A stretch of 46,123 nt of DNA from Allosediminivita pacifica (GCF_003054175.1 NZ_QBKN01000033.1:1-46123); one strand, 5' to 3'; shown: positions 9,420 to 18,070, numbered from the stretch's first letter. Made by a program: numbers and translations. Notes: a model not told the origin generated them from the letters alone.

Positions 9420-10330
9420 AGCCCGATACCGCCGGGGCGCTGTTCATGGTGCTGGCCATGGTGGGCTTCGGCATCGAGGACGCGCTGTTCAAGGCGGCGA
9501 CCTCTTCGGTCTCGGCCGGGGCGGGCACCGTGGTCTTCGGGCTGACGGCGCTGACGCTTTCCGCGCTCGGGGCCCGGCACGCGGGCGTCGAGATCTGGCC
9601 CCGCGCGGCCTTTCGCGGCTGGCTTCTGGTGCGCAATATCTTCGAGGTCTGCGGACGGCTCTTCTTTGCGCTGGCGCTCGCCTACACGCCGCTGTCTACC
9701 ACGTCCGCCATCCTGCAGGCGGCCCCGCTGGTGGTCACGCTGGGTGCGGCGCTGGTGCTGGGCGAACGGGTCGGCCCGCGCCGCTGGGCCGCCATGGCGG
9801 TGGGCTTCGCGGGCGTTCTGATGATCCTGCGACCGGGGCTCGACAGCTTCCGCCCCGACGCGATCTTCGCGCTTCTGGGCATGGTGGGCTTTGCCGGCCG
9901 CGACCTCGCCACCCGGGCCAGCCCGCCGCATGTGCACGCGGCGCAGCTTGGCGTGCTGGGCTTTGCCGCCGTCGCGGTGGCAGGCCTCGTGATCCTCGCC
10001 TTCGAGCCCGCGCGGCAGGCGCCCGATGGGCGGGCGCTGGTCCTGCTGCTGATCACCGGATGCGTCGGCGTGCTGGCCTATACCGCCCTCACCCGCGCCA
10101 TGCGCACCGGCGACGTGTCGGTCGTGGCGCCCTTCCGCTATTCGCGACTACTGGTTGCGCTGGTGCTGGCTTTCGTGCTGTTCGGCGAGCGGCCCGATGC
10201 CATGACGCTCGCGGGCGCGGCACTGATTGTTGTCTCGGGCATCTACACGCTCTGGCGGCAAGCGAAGGCTGGCGCAACGGCCCCGACTGCGCTAGATCAG
10301 CCGGTCACGGAATCAAAGGACAGGACATGA
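9416..10330 (+). CDS. DMT/EamA-family transporter
   Basis: The 304-aa membrane protein has ten predicted helices in two EamA repeats (about 5-140 and 145-285), for example [21 protein letters not shown] at the start and [26 protein letters not shown] in the second half. Such proteins export or import small metabolites; the substrate cannot be told. It overlaps rnc by ATGA, and its stop overlaps the era start, so it is embedded in the rnc-era transcription unit. Codon use and GC are like the neighbours, with no sign of recent transfer. Confidence 0.88.
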   Translation: MKPDTAGALFMVLAMVGFGIEDALFKAATSSVSAGAGTVVFGLTALTLSALGARHAGVEIWPRAAFRGWLLVRNIFEVCGRLFFALALAYTPLSTTSAILQAAPLVVTLGAALVLGERVGPRRWAAMAVGFAGVLMILRPGLDSFRPDAIFALLGMVGFAGRDLATRASPPHVHAAQLGVLGFAAVAVAGLVILAFEPARQAPDGRALVLLLITGCVGVLAYTALTRAMRTGDVSVVAPFRYSRLLVALVLAFVLFGERPDAMTLAGAALIVVSGIYTLWRQAKAGATAPTALDQPVTESKDRT

Positions 10331-11238
10331 GCACACGCGCCGGCTTCGTCGCGCTGATCGGAGAGCCCAACGCGGGCAAATCCACCCTCACCAACCGCAT
10401 GGTGGGGGCCAAGGTCAGCATCGTCACGCACAAGGTGCAGACCACGCGCACGCGCATCCGCGGCGTCGCCATCGACGGCGATGCGCAGATCGTGCTGGTG
10501 GACACGCCGGGCCTGTTCCAGCCGCGCCGCAGGCTCGACCGGGCCATGGTGGCGGCCGCGTGGGGCGGCGCGTCGGATGCCGACATCATTGTCCTGCTGG
10601 TCGAGGCGCACCGTGGCATCACCGACGGGGTGGAGCGCATCCTCGACGGGCTCAAGGACCAGATGCCGCGCGACGCGACCGTGGCGCTGGCGATCAACAA
10701 GATCGACCGCGTCAAGGCCGAGAGCCTGCTGGCCCTGACCAAGGAGCTCAACGAGCGCTACAAGTTCGCGCAGACCTTCATGGTTTCGGCCGAGAAGGGC
10801 CACGGCGTGGCGGACATGATGGGCTGGCTGGGCGACAACCTGCCCGAGGGCCCCTGGCTCTACCCCGAAGACCAGATCGCCGACCTGCCGCTGCGCATGA
10901 TCGCCGCCGAGATGACGCGCGAGAAGCTGACCCTGCGCCTGCACCAGGAACTGCCCTACCAGCTCACGGTGGAAACCGAGAACTGGGAAGAGCGCAAGGA
11001 CGGCTCGGCCCGCGTCGACCAGGTGATCTACGTCTCGCGCCCCGGTCACAAGGGGATCATCCTCGGTCACGGCGGCGAGACCATCAAGGCGATTTCCACC
11101 GCCGCGCGGCAGGAGCTTTCCGAGTTCATGGGCCGCAAGGTGCACCTTTTCCTGCAGGTGAAGGTCCGCGAGAACTGGCTCGACGAGGCGGAACGCTACA
11201 GCGAGATGGGGCTGGATTTCCGCGACGGCGGCAAATGA
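10327..11238 (+). CDS. era: GTPase Era
   Basis: The 303-aa essential GTPase binds 16S rRNA and aids 30S assembly. The GTPase motifs are in order: GEPNAGKST P-loop (about 12-20), TTRTRIRGV switch I, DTPGLF (about 59-64) and NKIDR (about 123-127). A C-terminal KH domain carries LGHGGETIKAIS (about 240-251). The start at 10327 has AAAGGAC upstream and overlaps the transporter stop; the frame stays open before it without a better start. It overlaps the DUF1491 gene by ATGA. Confidence 0.97.
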   Translation: MSTRAGFVALIGEPNAGKSTLTNRMVGAKVSIVTHKVQTTRTRIRGVAIDGDAQIVLVDTPGLFQPRRRLDRAMVAAAWGGASDADIIVLLVEAHRGITDGVERILDGLKDQMPRDATVALAINKIDRVKAESLLALTKELNERYKFAQTFMVSAEKGHGVADMMGWLGDNLPEGPWLYPEDQIADLPLRMIAAEMTREKLTLRLHQELPYQLTVETENWEERKDGSARVDQVIYVSRPGHKGIILGHGGETIKAISTAARQELSEFMGRKVHLFLQVKVRENWLDEAERYSEMGLDFRDGGK

Positions 11239-11567
11239 GCCCCCCGCGACTGACGGCCCGGTTCTGGGTGGACGCCTACCTGGCGCGGCTGCGGCTGCAC
11301 GACATTCCCGCCTTCGTCACCGCCCACGGCGACGACACGGCGGGCGCGGTGCTGGTCAAGCTCGCCACGCTCGACGGCAAGGCGCGCGCCTTCACCCGCC
11401 AGATCGACCTGGCAAGCGGCGAGCGCGACTGGCAGGAACTGACCGCGGGCGCCGAACCGGAGGTCGACGCGGCCATCGCCCGCCAGCGGAGCTTCGACCC
11501 GGATCTCTGGGTGATCGAGGTCGAGGACCGGCAGGGCCGCCACCTGCTCGACGACCCCGGCCTCTGA
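11235..11567 (+). CDS. DUF1491 family protein
   Basis: The 110-aa protein is of the alphaproteobacterial DUF1491 family, usually found right after era. It is soluble, without a signal peptide, and contains TARFWVDAYLARLRLHDIPAFV at the N-terminus and a C-terminal DPDLWVIEVEDRQGRHLL stretch. The ATGA overlap with era shows co-translation. The function is not known. A hairpin-rich intergenic block follows, which probably ends or attenuates this transcription unit before recO. Confidence 0.85.
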   Translation: MSPPRLTARFWVDAYLARLRLHDIPAFVTAHGDDTAGAVLVKLATLDGKARAFTRQIDLASGERDWQELTAGAEPEVDAAIARQRSFDPDLWVIEVEDRQGRHLLDDPGL

Positions 11568-11577
11568 CCACCCCGCC

Positions 11578-11755
11578 CTTCTTCTCGCGAAAATACCTCG
11601 GGGGAGTCCCGCAGGGACGGGGGCAGAGCCCCCGCCGGTCGGCCCGCAGGGCGGACCGGCCACCCGGCGACGACCCGCCGAAGGCGGGACGGCGCAAGAC
11701 CTGCGCGGCGCAGCCGCACCGCCCGGGCAAGGCCCTCCGTGAAAGGCCCTTGCCA
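11578..11755. repeat. cluster of GC-rich hairpins, rhodobacterial-type repeat
   Basis: A chain of short stems follows DUF1491: GTCCC/GGGAC (11606-11618), GGGGGC/GCCCCC (11619-11633), CCGGTC/GACCGG (11635-11659), CCCGCC/GGCGGG (11674-11688) and an imperfect GGCAAGG stem (about 11726-11755). The block opens with TTCTCGCGAAAATACCTC, a string I recall as recurrent between genes in Rhodobacteraceae. It may terminate or attenuate transcription. No coding sequence was seen. Confidence 0.6.
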
Positions 11756-11784
11756 GTGCCGCGCATCGACACGAGTGTCGCGCC

Positions 11785-12513
11785 ATGGACTGGCGTGACA
11801 CCGGCATCCTTCTGGCCACCCGCAGGCACGGCGAAAGCTCCGTCATCCTCGAGGTCTTCACCCCCGAGCGTGGCCGCCATGCCGGTGTGCTGCGCGGCGG
11901 CGCCTCGCGGCGGATGCAGCCGCACCTGCAGCCGGGCACCCAACTGCAGCTGGAATGGCACGCGCGGCTGGAAGATCACCTCGGCCAATACCGGGTCGAG
12001 CCGCTGCGCGGCCGGGCGGCCACGGCGATGTCGGACCGGGTGGCGCTGGCCGGGCTGAACGCCACCTGCGCGATGCTCGCCTTCGCCCTGCCGGAGCGCG
12101 TCGCCCACCCGCGGCTTTACGAGAGCAGCCGCAACCTGCTCGACCTGCTGCACCGGCCGGACCTCTGGCCATTGGCCTACATGCGCTGGGAACTGGCGCT
12201 GCTCAATGAGCTGGGCTTCGGGCTGGACCTGACCTCCTGCGCGGTGACCGGCGAGACCGAGGATCTGGCCTATGTCTCGCCGCGCTCGGGGCGGGCGGTG
12301 ACGCGGGCGGGCGCGGGCGACTGGGCGCACCGGCTGCTGCCGCTGCCGCCGGTCCTGCGCGGCGAGGGCGAGGCCAGCGACCGCGAGGTCCATGCCGGGC
12401 TGGAGGTCACGGGGTTCTTCCTCGATTCGCACCTGAGCCCGCTGGCCGGACGCCCCCTGCCGGCCGCGCGCGCGGCCTTCCTCGACCGGCTTGCCCGGCG
12501 TGCCGAGACATGA
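11785..12513 (+). CDS. recO: DNA repair protein RecO
   Basis: The 242-aa recombination mediator helps load RecA on SSB-coated gaps in the RecFOR pathway. The N-terminal OB fold begins [26 protein letters not shown], followed by [12 protein letters not shown] and a helical domain with [15 protein letters not shown] and [22 protein letters not shown]. Only one cysteine of the usual C-terminal zinc site is kept (about residue 152), as in other members of this group. It follows the hairpin cluster and precedes pgsA by about 80 bp. Confidence 0.94.
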   Translation: MDWRDTGILLATRRHGESSVILEVFTPERGRHAGVLRGGASRRMQPHLQPGTQLQLEWHARLEDHLGQYRVEPLRGRAATAMSDRVALAGLNATCAMLAFALPERVAHPRLYESSRNLLDLLHRPDLWPLAYMRWELALLNELGFGLDLTSCAVTGETEDLAYVSPRSGRAVTRAGAGDWAHRLLPLPPVLRGEGEASDREVHAGLEVTGFFLDSHLSPLAGRPLPAARAAFLDRLARRAET

Positions 12514-12592
12514 CGCAACACACGGGCGCCCCCGTGCGTTGGTTGGGCATGATCGCTTCCCTGCCACCCCAAATCCCGCTAGGAGAAGCGCG

Positions 12593-13246
12593 ATGAGATG
12601 GAACCTGCCAAATATCCTCACCGTGCTGCGCCTGATCGCGGCGCCCGGCGTCGCGGTGATGTTTCTCTACTTCAACCGGCCCATCGCCGACTGGGCGGCC
12701 CTGCTGCTGTTCCTGTCCGCGGGCCTGACCGACTGGATCGACGGGCGCCTTGCCCGCCAGTGGGGACAGGAAACCAAGATCGGCACCATGCTCGACCCGA
12801 TCGCCGACAAGGCCATGGTGGTCATCGCGCTGATGGTGATCGTGGGCTATTCCTCGATGTCGCCATGGCTTGTGCTGCCTGCCACCGTGATCCTCTTCCG
12901 CGAGGTCTTTGTCTCGGGCCTGCGCGAGTACCTCGGTGATACCGGCGGCACGCTGAAGGTCACGAATCTCGCCAAGTGGAAGACCACGGTGCAGATGATC
13001 GCCATTGCCGTGCTGTTCAGCCAGGGCGTCTTCGAGCACTACTTCGCCTCGGGCGTGGTGGGCGAGGACCCCGACATCGTCTACGGCGTTCTGGCCGGCG
13101 ACTTTCCCGATGCCCCCGGCGCCGGCGCGATGATCGTCGCGGGCTGGGTCGGGCTGATCCTGCTGTGGCTCGCCGCCGCGCTGACCTTCATCACCGGCTT
13201 CGACTATTTCCGGAAGGCGCTGCCCTACCTGAAGGAGGATCGCTGA
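12593..13246 (+). CDS. pgsA: CDP-diacylglycerol-glycerol-3-phosphate phosphatidyltransferase PgsA
   Basis: The 217-aa inner-membrane enzyme makes phosphatidylglycerol phosphate from CDP-diacylglycerol and glycerol 3-phosphate. The CDP-alcohol phosphotransferase signature is complete: DWIDGRLARQWGQETKIG, then TMLDPIADK (about 44-70). Several membrane helices follow, with FREVFVSGLREYL in between. AGGAGAA precedes the start at 12593. A somewhat long loop (about 150-175) lies before the last helices. The stop overlaps the moaD start by one base. Confidence 0.95.
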   Translation: MRWNLPNILTVLRLIAAPGVAVMFLYFNRPIADWAALLLFLSAGLTDWIDGRLARQWGQETKIGTMLDPIADKAMVVIALMVIVGYSSMSPWLVLPATVILFREVFVSGLREYLGDTGGTLKVTNLAKWKTTVQMIAIAVLFSQGVFEHYFASGVVGEDPDIVYGVLAGDFPDAPGAGAMIVAGWVGLILLWLAAALTFITGFDYFRKALPYLKEDR

Positions 13247-13491
13247 TGGACGTGCTGTATTTCGCATGGGTCCGCGAGCGGATCGGCCTGCCCAAGGAAA
13301 AGGTCGAGACCTCGGCCGCCACCGTGGCCGATCTCGTCGAGGAGCTGCGCGGCCGCGAGGAGCGCTACGCGGCGGCCTTTGCCGATCTCTCGGCGGTACG
13401 CGTGGCGCTCGACCAGGAGCTGTCGGATTTCGACGCACCGCTGTCGGGCGTGCGCGAGGTGGCCTTCTTTCCGCCGATGACGGGGGGCTGA
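13246..13491 (+). CDS. moaD: molybdopterin synthase small subunit MoaD
   Basis: The 81-aa ubiquitin-like sulfur carrier ends in the required Gly-Gly (FFPPMTGG), whose thiocarboxylate supplies sulfur to cyclic pyranopterin monophosphate in molybdopterin synthesis. It begins MDVLYFAWVRERIG. It starts inside the pgsA stop codon (TGATG) with GGAGGATCGC as ribosome-binding site and is followed after 4 bp by moaE, its partner subunit. Confidence 0.95.
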   Translation: MDVLYFAWVRERIGLPKEKVETSAATVADLVEELRGREERYAAAFADLSAVRVALDQELSDFDAPLSGVREVAFFPPMTGG

Positions 13492-13495
13492 ACCC

Positions 13496-13939
13496 ATGCG
13501 CATCGCCATCCAGGAAGAGCCCTTCGATTTCGGCGCCGAGGCGGCGGGTTTTGCCGACGGGCGGCACGACATGGGCGCGGTCGTCACCTTCACCGGCGTG
13601 GTGCGCGACCTCGCCTCGGGCGATCTCGACGCGATGGAGATCGAGCATTACCCCGGCATGACCGAGAAGGCGCTGCGCAAGATCGCCGCCGAGGCGCAGA
13701 CGCGCTGGGATCTCGGCGACCTGCTCATCATCCACCGCTACGGCCGCATGGCCCCGGGCGAGCGCATCATGATGGTGGGCACCGCCGCGCCGCACCGCCG
13801 CGCGGCCTTCGAGGCCGCCGAGTTCCTGATGGACTACCTCAAGTCGCGTGCGCCCTTCTGGAAGAAGGAACACCGCAAGGGCGCGACCGGCTGGGTCGAG
13901 GCGAAGGACAGCGACGAGGCGGCGCTTCGCCGCTGGTGA
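13496..13939 (+). CDS. moaE: molybdopterin synthase catalytic subunit MoaE
   Basis: The 147-aa large subunit of molybdopterin synthase accepts the MoaD C-terminus and transfers sulfur to the pterin precursor. Family features are MGAVVTFTGVVRD (about 24-36), EIEHYPGMTEKALR, HRYGRMAPGERIMMVG and the catalytic-lysine region FWKKEHRKGATGWVEAKD (about 119-136). Length is typical. It is directly behind moaD. Other moa genes are not in this window. Confidence 0.96.
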   Translation: MRIAIQEEPFDFGAEAAGFADGRHDMGAVVTFTGVVRDLASGDLDAMEIEHYPGMTEKALRKIAAEAQTRWDLGDLLIIHRYGRMAPGERIMMVGTAAPHRRAAFEAAEFLMDYLKSRAPFWKKEHRKGATGWVEAKDSDEAALRRW

Positions 13940-13962
13940 GCCTGCTTGTCCCGCCGCGGGCG

Positions 13963-13981
13963 TGGTCATAACATCTGACCA
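13963..13981. promoter_or_regulatory. palindromic operator upstream of FadR-type regulator
   Basis: TGGTCA-N7-TGACCA is a perfect 6-7-6 inverted repeat 22 bp before the start of the FadR-type gene. FadR/PdhR-group regulators bind sites with TGGT..ACCA ends, so an autoregulatory operator is the simplest reading. It also overlaps the region where a promoter must lie. Confidence 0.6.
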
Positions 13982-14003
13982 ATTCGCCCGAGGACCGCGC
14001 CCG

Positions 14004-14771
14004 ATGCCCTTTCAGCCCATACAGTCCGAGAAGCTCTCTGCCGCCGTGGTGCGCCAGATCGAGCAGCTGATCCTGCGCGGCATCCTGCGTCCGGGCGAAC
14101 GCCTGCCTTCGGAGCGCGAGCTGTCGGAGCGTCTGGGCGTGTCGCGACCCTCGCTGCGCGAGGCCATCGCCGAGCTGCAGCAGACCGGGCTGCTGACCAC
14201 GCGGGCGGGCGCCGGGGTCTACGTGGCAGACGTTCTGGGATCCGCCTTTTCCGAGTCGCTGCGACAGCTCTTCGCGCGGCACGACGAGGCGGTCTTCGAC
14301 TACCTCTCGTTCCGCCGCGACATGGAGGGGCTTGCCGCCGAGCGCGCCGCCGAGAAGGGCACCGAAAGCGACCTTGCCGTGATCGACACGCTCTACGCGC
14401 GGATGGAAGCCGCGCACGGCAAGCGCAATCCGGCCGAGGAATCGCGTCTGGATGCGGATTTCCATCTGGCGATCATCGAGGCCAGCCACAACGTCATCAT
14501 GCTGCACATGATGCGGTCGATGTACCAGCTTCTGCGCGAAGGCGTCTTCTACAACCGCCAGATCATGTTCCGTCAGCGCACCACGCGCGAGGCGCTGCTG
14601 GCGCAGCACCGCGCCATCAACACGGCCCTGCAGGCCCGCGACGGCGCGGCGGCGCGGGCGGCGGTGGAGACGCACCTGAGCTACGTGGAGGCGGCGCTTT
14701 CGGCGGATCGGCGTGCGGCGCATGACGAGGGCGTGGCGCGCCAGCGGCTGGAACGGCTGCGGGGCGGCTGA
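14004..14771 (+). CDS. FadR-subfamily GntR transcriptional regulator
   Basis: The 255-aa regulator has an N-terminal winged-helix GntR domain (LRPGERLPSERELSERLGVSR to SLREAIAELQQTGLL, about 28-70) and a C-terminal FCD ligand-binding domain (about 90-225) with possible metal ligands in DADFHLAII, QHRAI and THLSYVEAAL. FCD proteins sense small carboxylates; PdhR-, LldR- and GlcC-type members are similar in size. The start at 14004 has CCCGAGG upstream and sits just after a palindromic operator. No target gene is adjacent, so the regulon is unknown. Confidence 0.88.
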   Translation: MPFQPIQSEKLSAAVVRQIEQLILRGILRPGERLPSERELSERLGVSRPSLREAIAELQQTGLLTTRAGAGVYVADVLGSAFSESLRQLFARHDEAVFDYLSFRRDMEGLAAERAAEKGTESDLAVIDTLYARMEAAHGKRNPAEESRLDADFHLAIIEASHNVIMLHMMRSMYQLLREGVFYNRQIMFRQRTTREALLAQHRAINTALQARDGAAARAAVETHLSYVEAALSADRRAAHDEGVARQRLERLRGG

Positions 14772-14775
14772 CGAT

Positions 14776-15000
14776 TGTCCCCCTCCCCGACCCTCCCCTG
14801 GCAGGGGGAGCAGCTTGTGGCGGGTGTGTTTCCGGACTTCGAAGTTTGGTGCGGGTGGCAAGGCCCCCTCACCCTGCCCTCTCCCCCGGGGGGGAGAGGG
14901 TGGCCCGGTGGCGGGTGATTGGTCGGGGCGTCAGTGGTGCGGTGCCTTTGGCGGATGTCGCCCCCTCTCCCCCCGGGGGAGAGGGTCGGGGTGAGGGGAC
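14776..15000. repeat. family of C/G-rich inverted repeats
   Basis: Three related copies occur. One is a CCCCCTCCCCGACCCTCCCC-type string at about 14778-14810. Two are palindromes, CCCTCTCCC..GGGAGAGGG at 14877-14900 and CCCCTCTCC..GGAGAGGG at 14961-14985. The last two are flanked by CCCTCACCCT and its reverse complement, so together they form a long inverted repeat with a 60-bp loop. Such strings are dispersed repeats in many alphaproteobacterial genomes (from memory). No gene was seen here. Confidence 0.65.
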
Positions 15001-15007
15001 TGCGAAG

Positions 15008-15033
15008 GGCCGCGGCAGTCGCCTGCCGCGGCC
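15008..15033 (-). terminator. hairpin downstream of PQQ dehydrogenase
   Basis: GGCCGCGGCAG-TCGC-CTGCCGCGGCC is a perfect 11-bp stem with a tetraloop, 25 bp beyond the stop of the minus-strand dehydrogenase gene. The downstream side lacks a long T-run, so termination may be partly factor-dependent. Confidence 0.55.
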
Positions 15034-15057
15034 TTCAATGTCCCGCTGCCGGTCCGG

Positions 15058-17346
15058 TCAGTCGGAAGGCAGCTTGTAGGCGATGATGTAGTCGCCGATG
15101 GGCGTTTCCATGAAGTGGTGCCCGCCGGCCGAGATCAGCACGTATTGCTCGCCGTCGACCTCGTAGGCGATGGGGTTCGCCTGGCCGCCCGCGGGCAGCA
15201 CGTCGGACCAGAGCACCTCGCCCGTCTCGGTCTCGATGGCGCGGAAGAGGTTGTCCGTCGCCGCCCCGATGAAGGTGAGGCCACCCGCCGTCACGACCGA
15301 GCCGCCGTTGTTGGGCGTGCCGATCTTGATCGGCAGCATCGAGGGGATGCCGAAGGGCCCGTTGCGGCGCGCGGTGCCGAGCGGCTGATCCCAGACGGTT
15401 TCACCGGTCGAGATGTCGATGGCGCGGATGCCGCCGTAGGGCGGGTTGGTGCAGGGCATGCCCGTCAGGCCCGAGCGCCAGCCGGCGTTGACCTGGATCG
15501 CGTAGGGCGCGCCGATCTGCGGGTCGCCGGCGCCCTCGGCACCGCCGCCACCGCCGCCGTCGGCGTCCTGCCGCTGGGCGATGGACTTCCACCCCTTCTC
15601 GTCAGCCACTTCGCGCGGGACGAGGTAGTTGTAGTTGGGGATGTCGTTGTAGTTGGCGATGATGAGGCCGCGGTCGCGGTCGATGGCCACCGAACCCCAG
15701 TCCGACCCGCCGTTGTAGCCGGGATACTGGATGTAGGGATCGGTCGAAGGCGGCGTGAGATAGCCCTCGTATTCCGCGCGGCGGAACTGGATGCGGCACC
15801 AGAGCTGGTCGATGGGGGTGAAGCCCCACATGTCACGCTCGGTCAGCGGGTCCTTGCGCAGGGTGTGCCACTCGGAAACCGGCTGGCTGTCGGCCACGTA
15901 GTCCGGCTCGATCTCGCCCTGCGGCAGGTCCGTGATCTCGCCCACCGGGGTCAGGGGTTCGCCCGTCTCGCGGTCGAGGATGTAGATGTCCCCCTGCTTG
16001 GAGGGCAGCAGGATGGCGGGTGTCCCCTGGTAGTCGAGCAGGGTCGCCTGGCTGCCGAGGTCGTAGTCCCAGACGTCGTTGCGCACGGTCTGGAAGTGCC
16101 AGACCTCTTCGCCCGTGGTAGCGTCGAGCGCGACCAGCGAGGTGGCGTATTCGTTTTCCACCTCGGAGCGGTTGGAGCCGTAGTAGTCCACCGCCGAGTT
16201 GCCGAGCGGCAGGTAGACGTAGCCCAGTTCCTCGTCCGCGGTGGCCGCCGTCCACATGTTGGGGGTGCCGCGGGTGTAGACCTCGCCCTCGGGCGGGCCG
16301 TCGCGCATTTCCTCGGGCGCGGCGAGATCCCAGGCCCAGACGAGTTCACCCGTGCGGGCGTCGTAGCCGCGCACCACGCCCGAGGGCGCGTCCTCGGCCT
16401 GGCCGTCCTTGACCTGCGCGCCGGTCACGACCACGCCGCGGACCACGGCGGGCTGGGCGGTCACGGCATACCAGCCGGGCACGCGTTCGCCGATGCCCTC
16501 CCACATGTCGACCATGCCGTCTTCGCCGAACTCCTCGCAGGGCTCGCCGGTGGCGGCGTCGACGGCGATCAGGCGCGCGTCGATCGTGCCCTCGATGACC
16601 CTGGTGGCGCAGGCGTCGCCCTCTGCCTTGTCGGGGTCGGTCCAGAGCGACACGCCCCGGCAGCTTGCGCCGTAGGGGATGGCCTCGTTCGGGACCTCGG
16701 GGTCGAACCGCCAGTTCTCTTCGCCGGTGGCCGCGTCGATGGAGATGAGGATGTTCATGGCCGAGCACATGAGCAGGTCGTCGCCGTATTTCACCGGGGT
16801 CATCTCGGGGGAGTATTTCCCCTCGGCCGAGCCCTCGGGCATGTCACCGGTGCGGTAGACGAAGGCGCGCTCGAGATTGCCGACGTTTTCCGGCGTGATC
16901 TGGTCGAGGGGCGTGTAGCGCTGTGCGCTCGACCCGCCGCCCCAGTAGGGCCAGTCGCTGCCGACCTCGTAGGTTTCGCCCGCCTCGAAGGGGGCGCTGG
17001 CGCTTTCCTCGACGGGGGCCCCTTCGACAGAAGCCTCATCTTCGCCTTCGGCGGCGGGATCGTCCCCATCCTCCGAGGGGGCGGCAGCGTTGTCGTCATC
17101 ACCCCCGGTCGCGGTGTCATCGTCCCCGGCATCGGTGTCCGCCGCGTCGGCAGTGCCTTCGTCCCCGGCATCGGCTTCGGGCGCGGAGGTATCGGCGTCC
17201 TCTGCCGACTCGGGGGCGGTCTGCTCGGCGCCGTCCTCCTGCGCGAAGGCGGGAAGGGCCGTCATCGGGCCCGCGACAAGCGCGACGGAGGCTGCCGTCG
17301 CCATGAGCCAGCGCCGGGCGTGGGTGTTTTCTTGATTGGCAAACAC
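15058..17346 (-). CDS. PQQ-dependent glucose/quinate-type dehydrogenase, periplasmic subunit
   Basis: The 762-aa quinoprotein oxidises a sugar or polyol (glucose, quinate or shikimate type) in the periplasm and passes electrons to ubiquinone. It opens with a signal peptide (RRWLMATAASVALVAG to AFA, about 12-35), then about 80 residues of Asp/Glu/Ala-rich low-complexity linker (about 36-117). An eight-bladed beta-propeller follows: SDWPYWGGGSSAQRYTPLDQI at about 129, tryptophan-docking-like TGEENWRF and TGEEVWHF, and a C-terminal SAGGHHFMETPIGDYIIAY. The start is GTG at 17346 with AAGGAG 8 bp upstream. The membrane domain usually fused to it is a separate gene 24 bp upstream. The substrate is not assignable. 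Confidence 0.88.
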   Translation of the reverse strand: MFANQENTHARRWLMATAASVALVAGPMTALPAFAQEDGAEQTAPESAEDADTSAPEADAGDEGTADAADTDAGDDDTATGGDDDNAAAPSEDGDDPAAEGEDEASVEGAPVEESASAPFEAGETYEVGSDWPYWGGGSSAQRYTPLDQITPENVGNLERAFVYRTGDMPEGSAEGKYSPEMTPVKYGDDLLMCSAMNILISIDAATGEENWRFDPEVPNEAIPYGASCRGVSLWTDPDKAEGDACATRVIEGTIDARLIAVDAATGEPCEEFGEDGMVDMWEGIGERVPGWYAVTAQPAVVRGVVVTGAQVKDGQAEDAPSGVVRGYDARTGELVWAWDLAAPEEMRDGPPEGEVYTRGTPNMWTAATADEELGYVYLPLGNSAVDYYGSNRSEVENEYATSLVALDATTGEEVWHFQTVRNDVWDYDLGSQATLLDYQGTPAILLPSKQGDIYILDRETGEPLTPVGEITDLPQGEIEPDYVADSQPVSEWHTLRKDPLTERDMWGFTPIDQLWCRIQFRRAEYEGYLTPPSTDPYIQYPGYNGGSDWGSVAIDRDRGLIIANYNDIPNYNYLVPREVADEKGWKSIAQRQDADGGGGGGAEGAGDPQIGAPYAIQVNAGWRSGLTGMPCTNPPYGGIRAIDISTGETVWDQPLGTARRNGPFGIPSMLPIKIGTPNNGGSVVTAGGLTFIGAATDNLFRAIETETGEVLWSDVLPAGGQANPIAYEVDGEQYVLISAGGHHFMETPIGDYIIAYKLPSD

Positions 17347-17370
17347 TGGGTTTCTCCTTCGTTCGGCGGT

Positions 17371-17751
17371 TCAGATGCGGCTGCGCGTGCGGCGGAGCGC
17401 CGGGATGCAGGGCAGCACGAGAACCAGGATCACCGTGGGGGCGACGAGGCGCGGGACGAGGGCCCAGCCGTCCATGCCGACTTCCCAGAAGGCCCAGAGC
17501 AGCGTGAGGACCCAGACCACGAGGTAGACCGCCACGGCCTTCATCGAGCCGTGGTTGAGAAGGATGCCGGTGGCGATCAGCCCCGCACCGGACAGCGCGT
17601 AGTACCAGCTGCCTCCGAGCAGCAGCAGCCAGATGCCGCCGGCGCAGATGACGACGCCGAACAGGATGCAGACCCAGGCGAGCAGACGCACGGCCCAGCC
17701 GGGGCCGCTGCGGGTGCGGCCGGCGCCGTGGGTGTCTTCATATGTGGTCAT
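17371..17751 (-). CDS. membrane-anchor subunit of PQQ dehydrogenase
   Basis: The 126-aa protein has four to five hydrophobic segments (LLAWVCILFGVVICAGGIWLL, YALSGAGLIATGILL, AVAVYLVVWVLTLLWAF, and LVPRLVAPTVILVLVLPCIP near the end). It matches the N-terminal membrane part of membrane-bound glucose dehydrogenase, including the GGSWYYALSGAGL segment. It probably anchors the downstream catalytic subunit and forms the quinone site. GAGG precedes the start. It is first in a two-gene operon; the 24-bp gap contains the ribosome-binding site of the large subunit. Confidence 0.85.
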   Translation of the reverse strand: MTTYEDTHGAGRTRSGPGWAVRLLAWVCILFGVVICAGGIWLLLLGGSWYYALSGAGLIATGILLNHGSMKAVAVYLVVWVLTLLWAFWEVGMDGWALVPRLVAPTVILVLVLPCIPALRRTRSRI

Positions 17752-18070
17752 GAGACGGCCTCACTAGATTGGAATTCAGGGAGTCACGCCGCCGTAAACG
17801 GACCTCACGCCAGCGTGTTTCCTCGTGAGCAAATGTCTGCCGACCGACAATTGTTCCTGAAACCTTGCCCCGCGGGCGGGAAAGGTGCGGGCTCATTGCA
17901 ATTTCCGGGAGAGTTCTGGGAGGGGAAGGCTGGTCCGGGAAGTCGGGTATTCTGGGGGCAGCCGACGTCCCGGACCAGCGGTCTGTGGTGTTCGCAGCAG
18001 ACCTCCTACGACTATTCCGGAAACACGGAAAGTCCAAGCGGATTGAGGGAAGGCACTCAATGCTGCGGGC
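17752..18070. other. 319-bp intergenic region before the PQQ dehydrogenase operon
   Basis: This holds the upstream control region of the dehydrogenase operon (minus strand) and borders the amt terminator. A short dyad GGTCTG..CAGACC lies near 17980-18004. I found no convincing promoter boxes and no gene; the reading frames crossing it are shadows. Confidence 0.4.
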
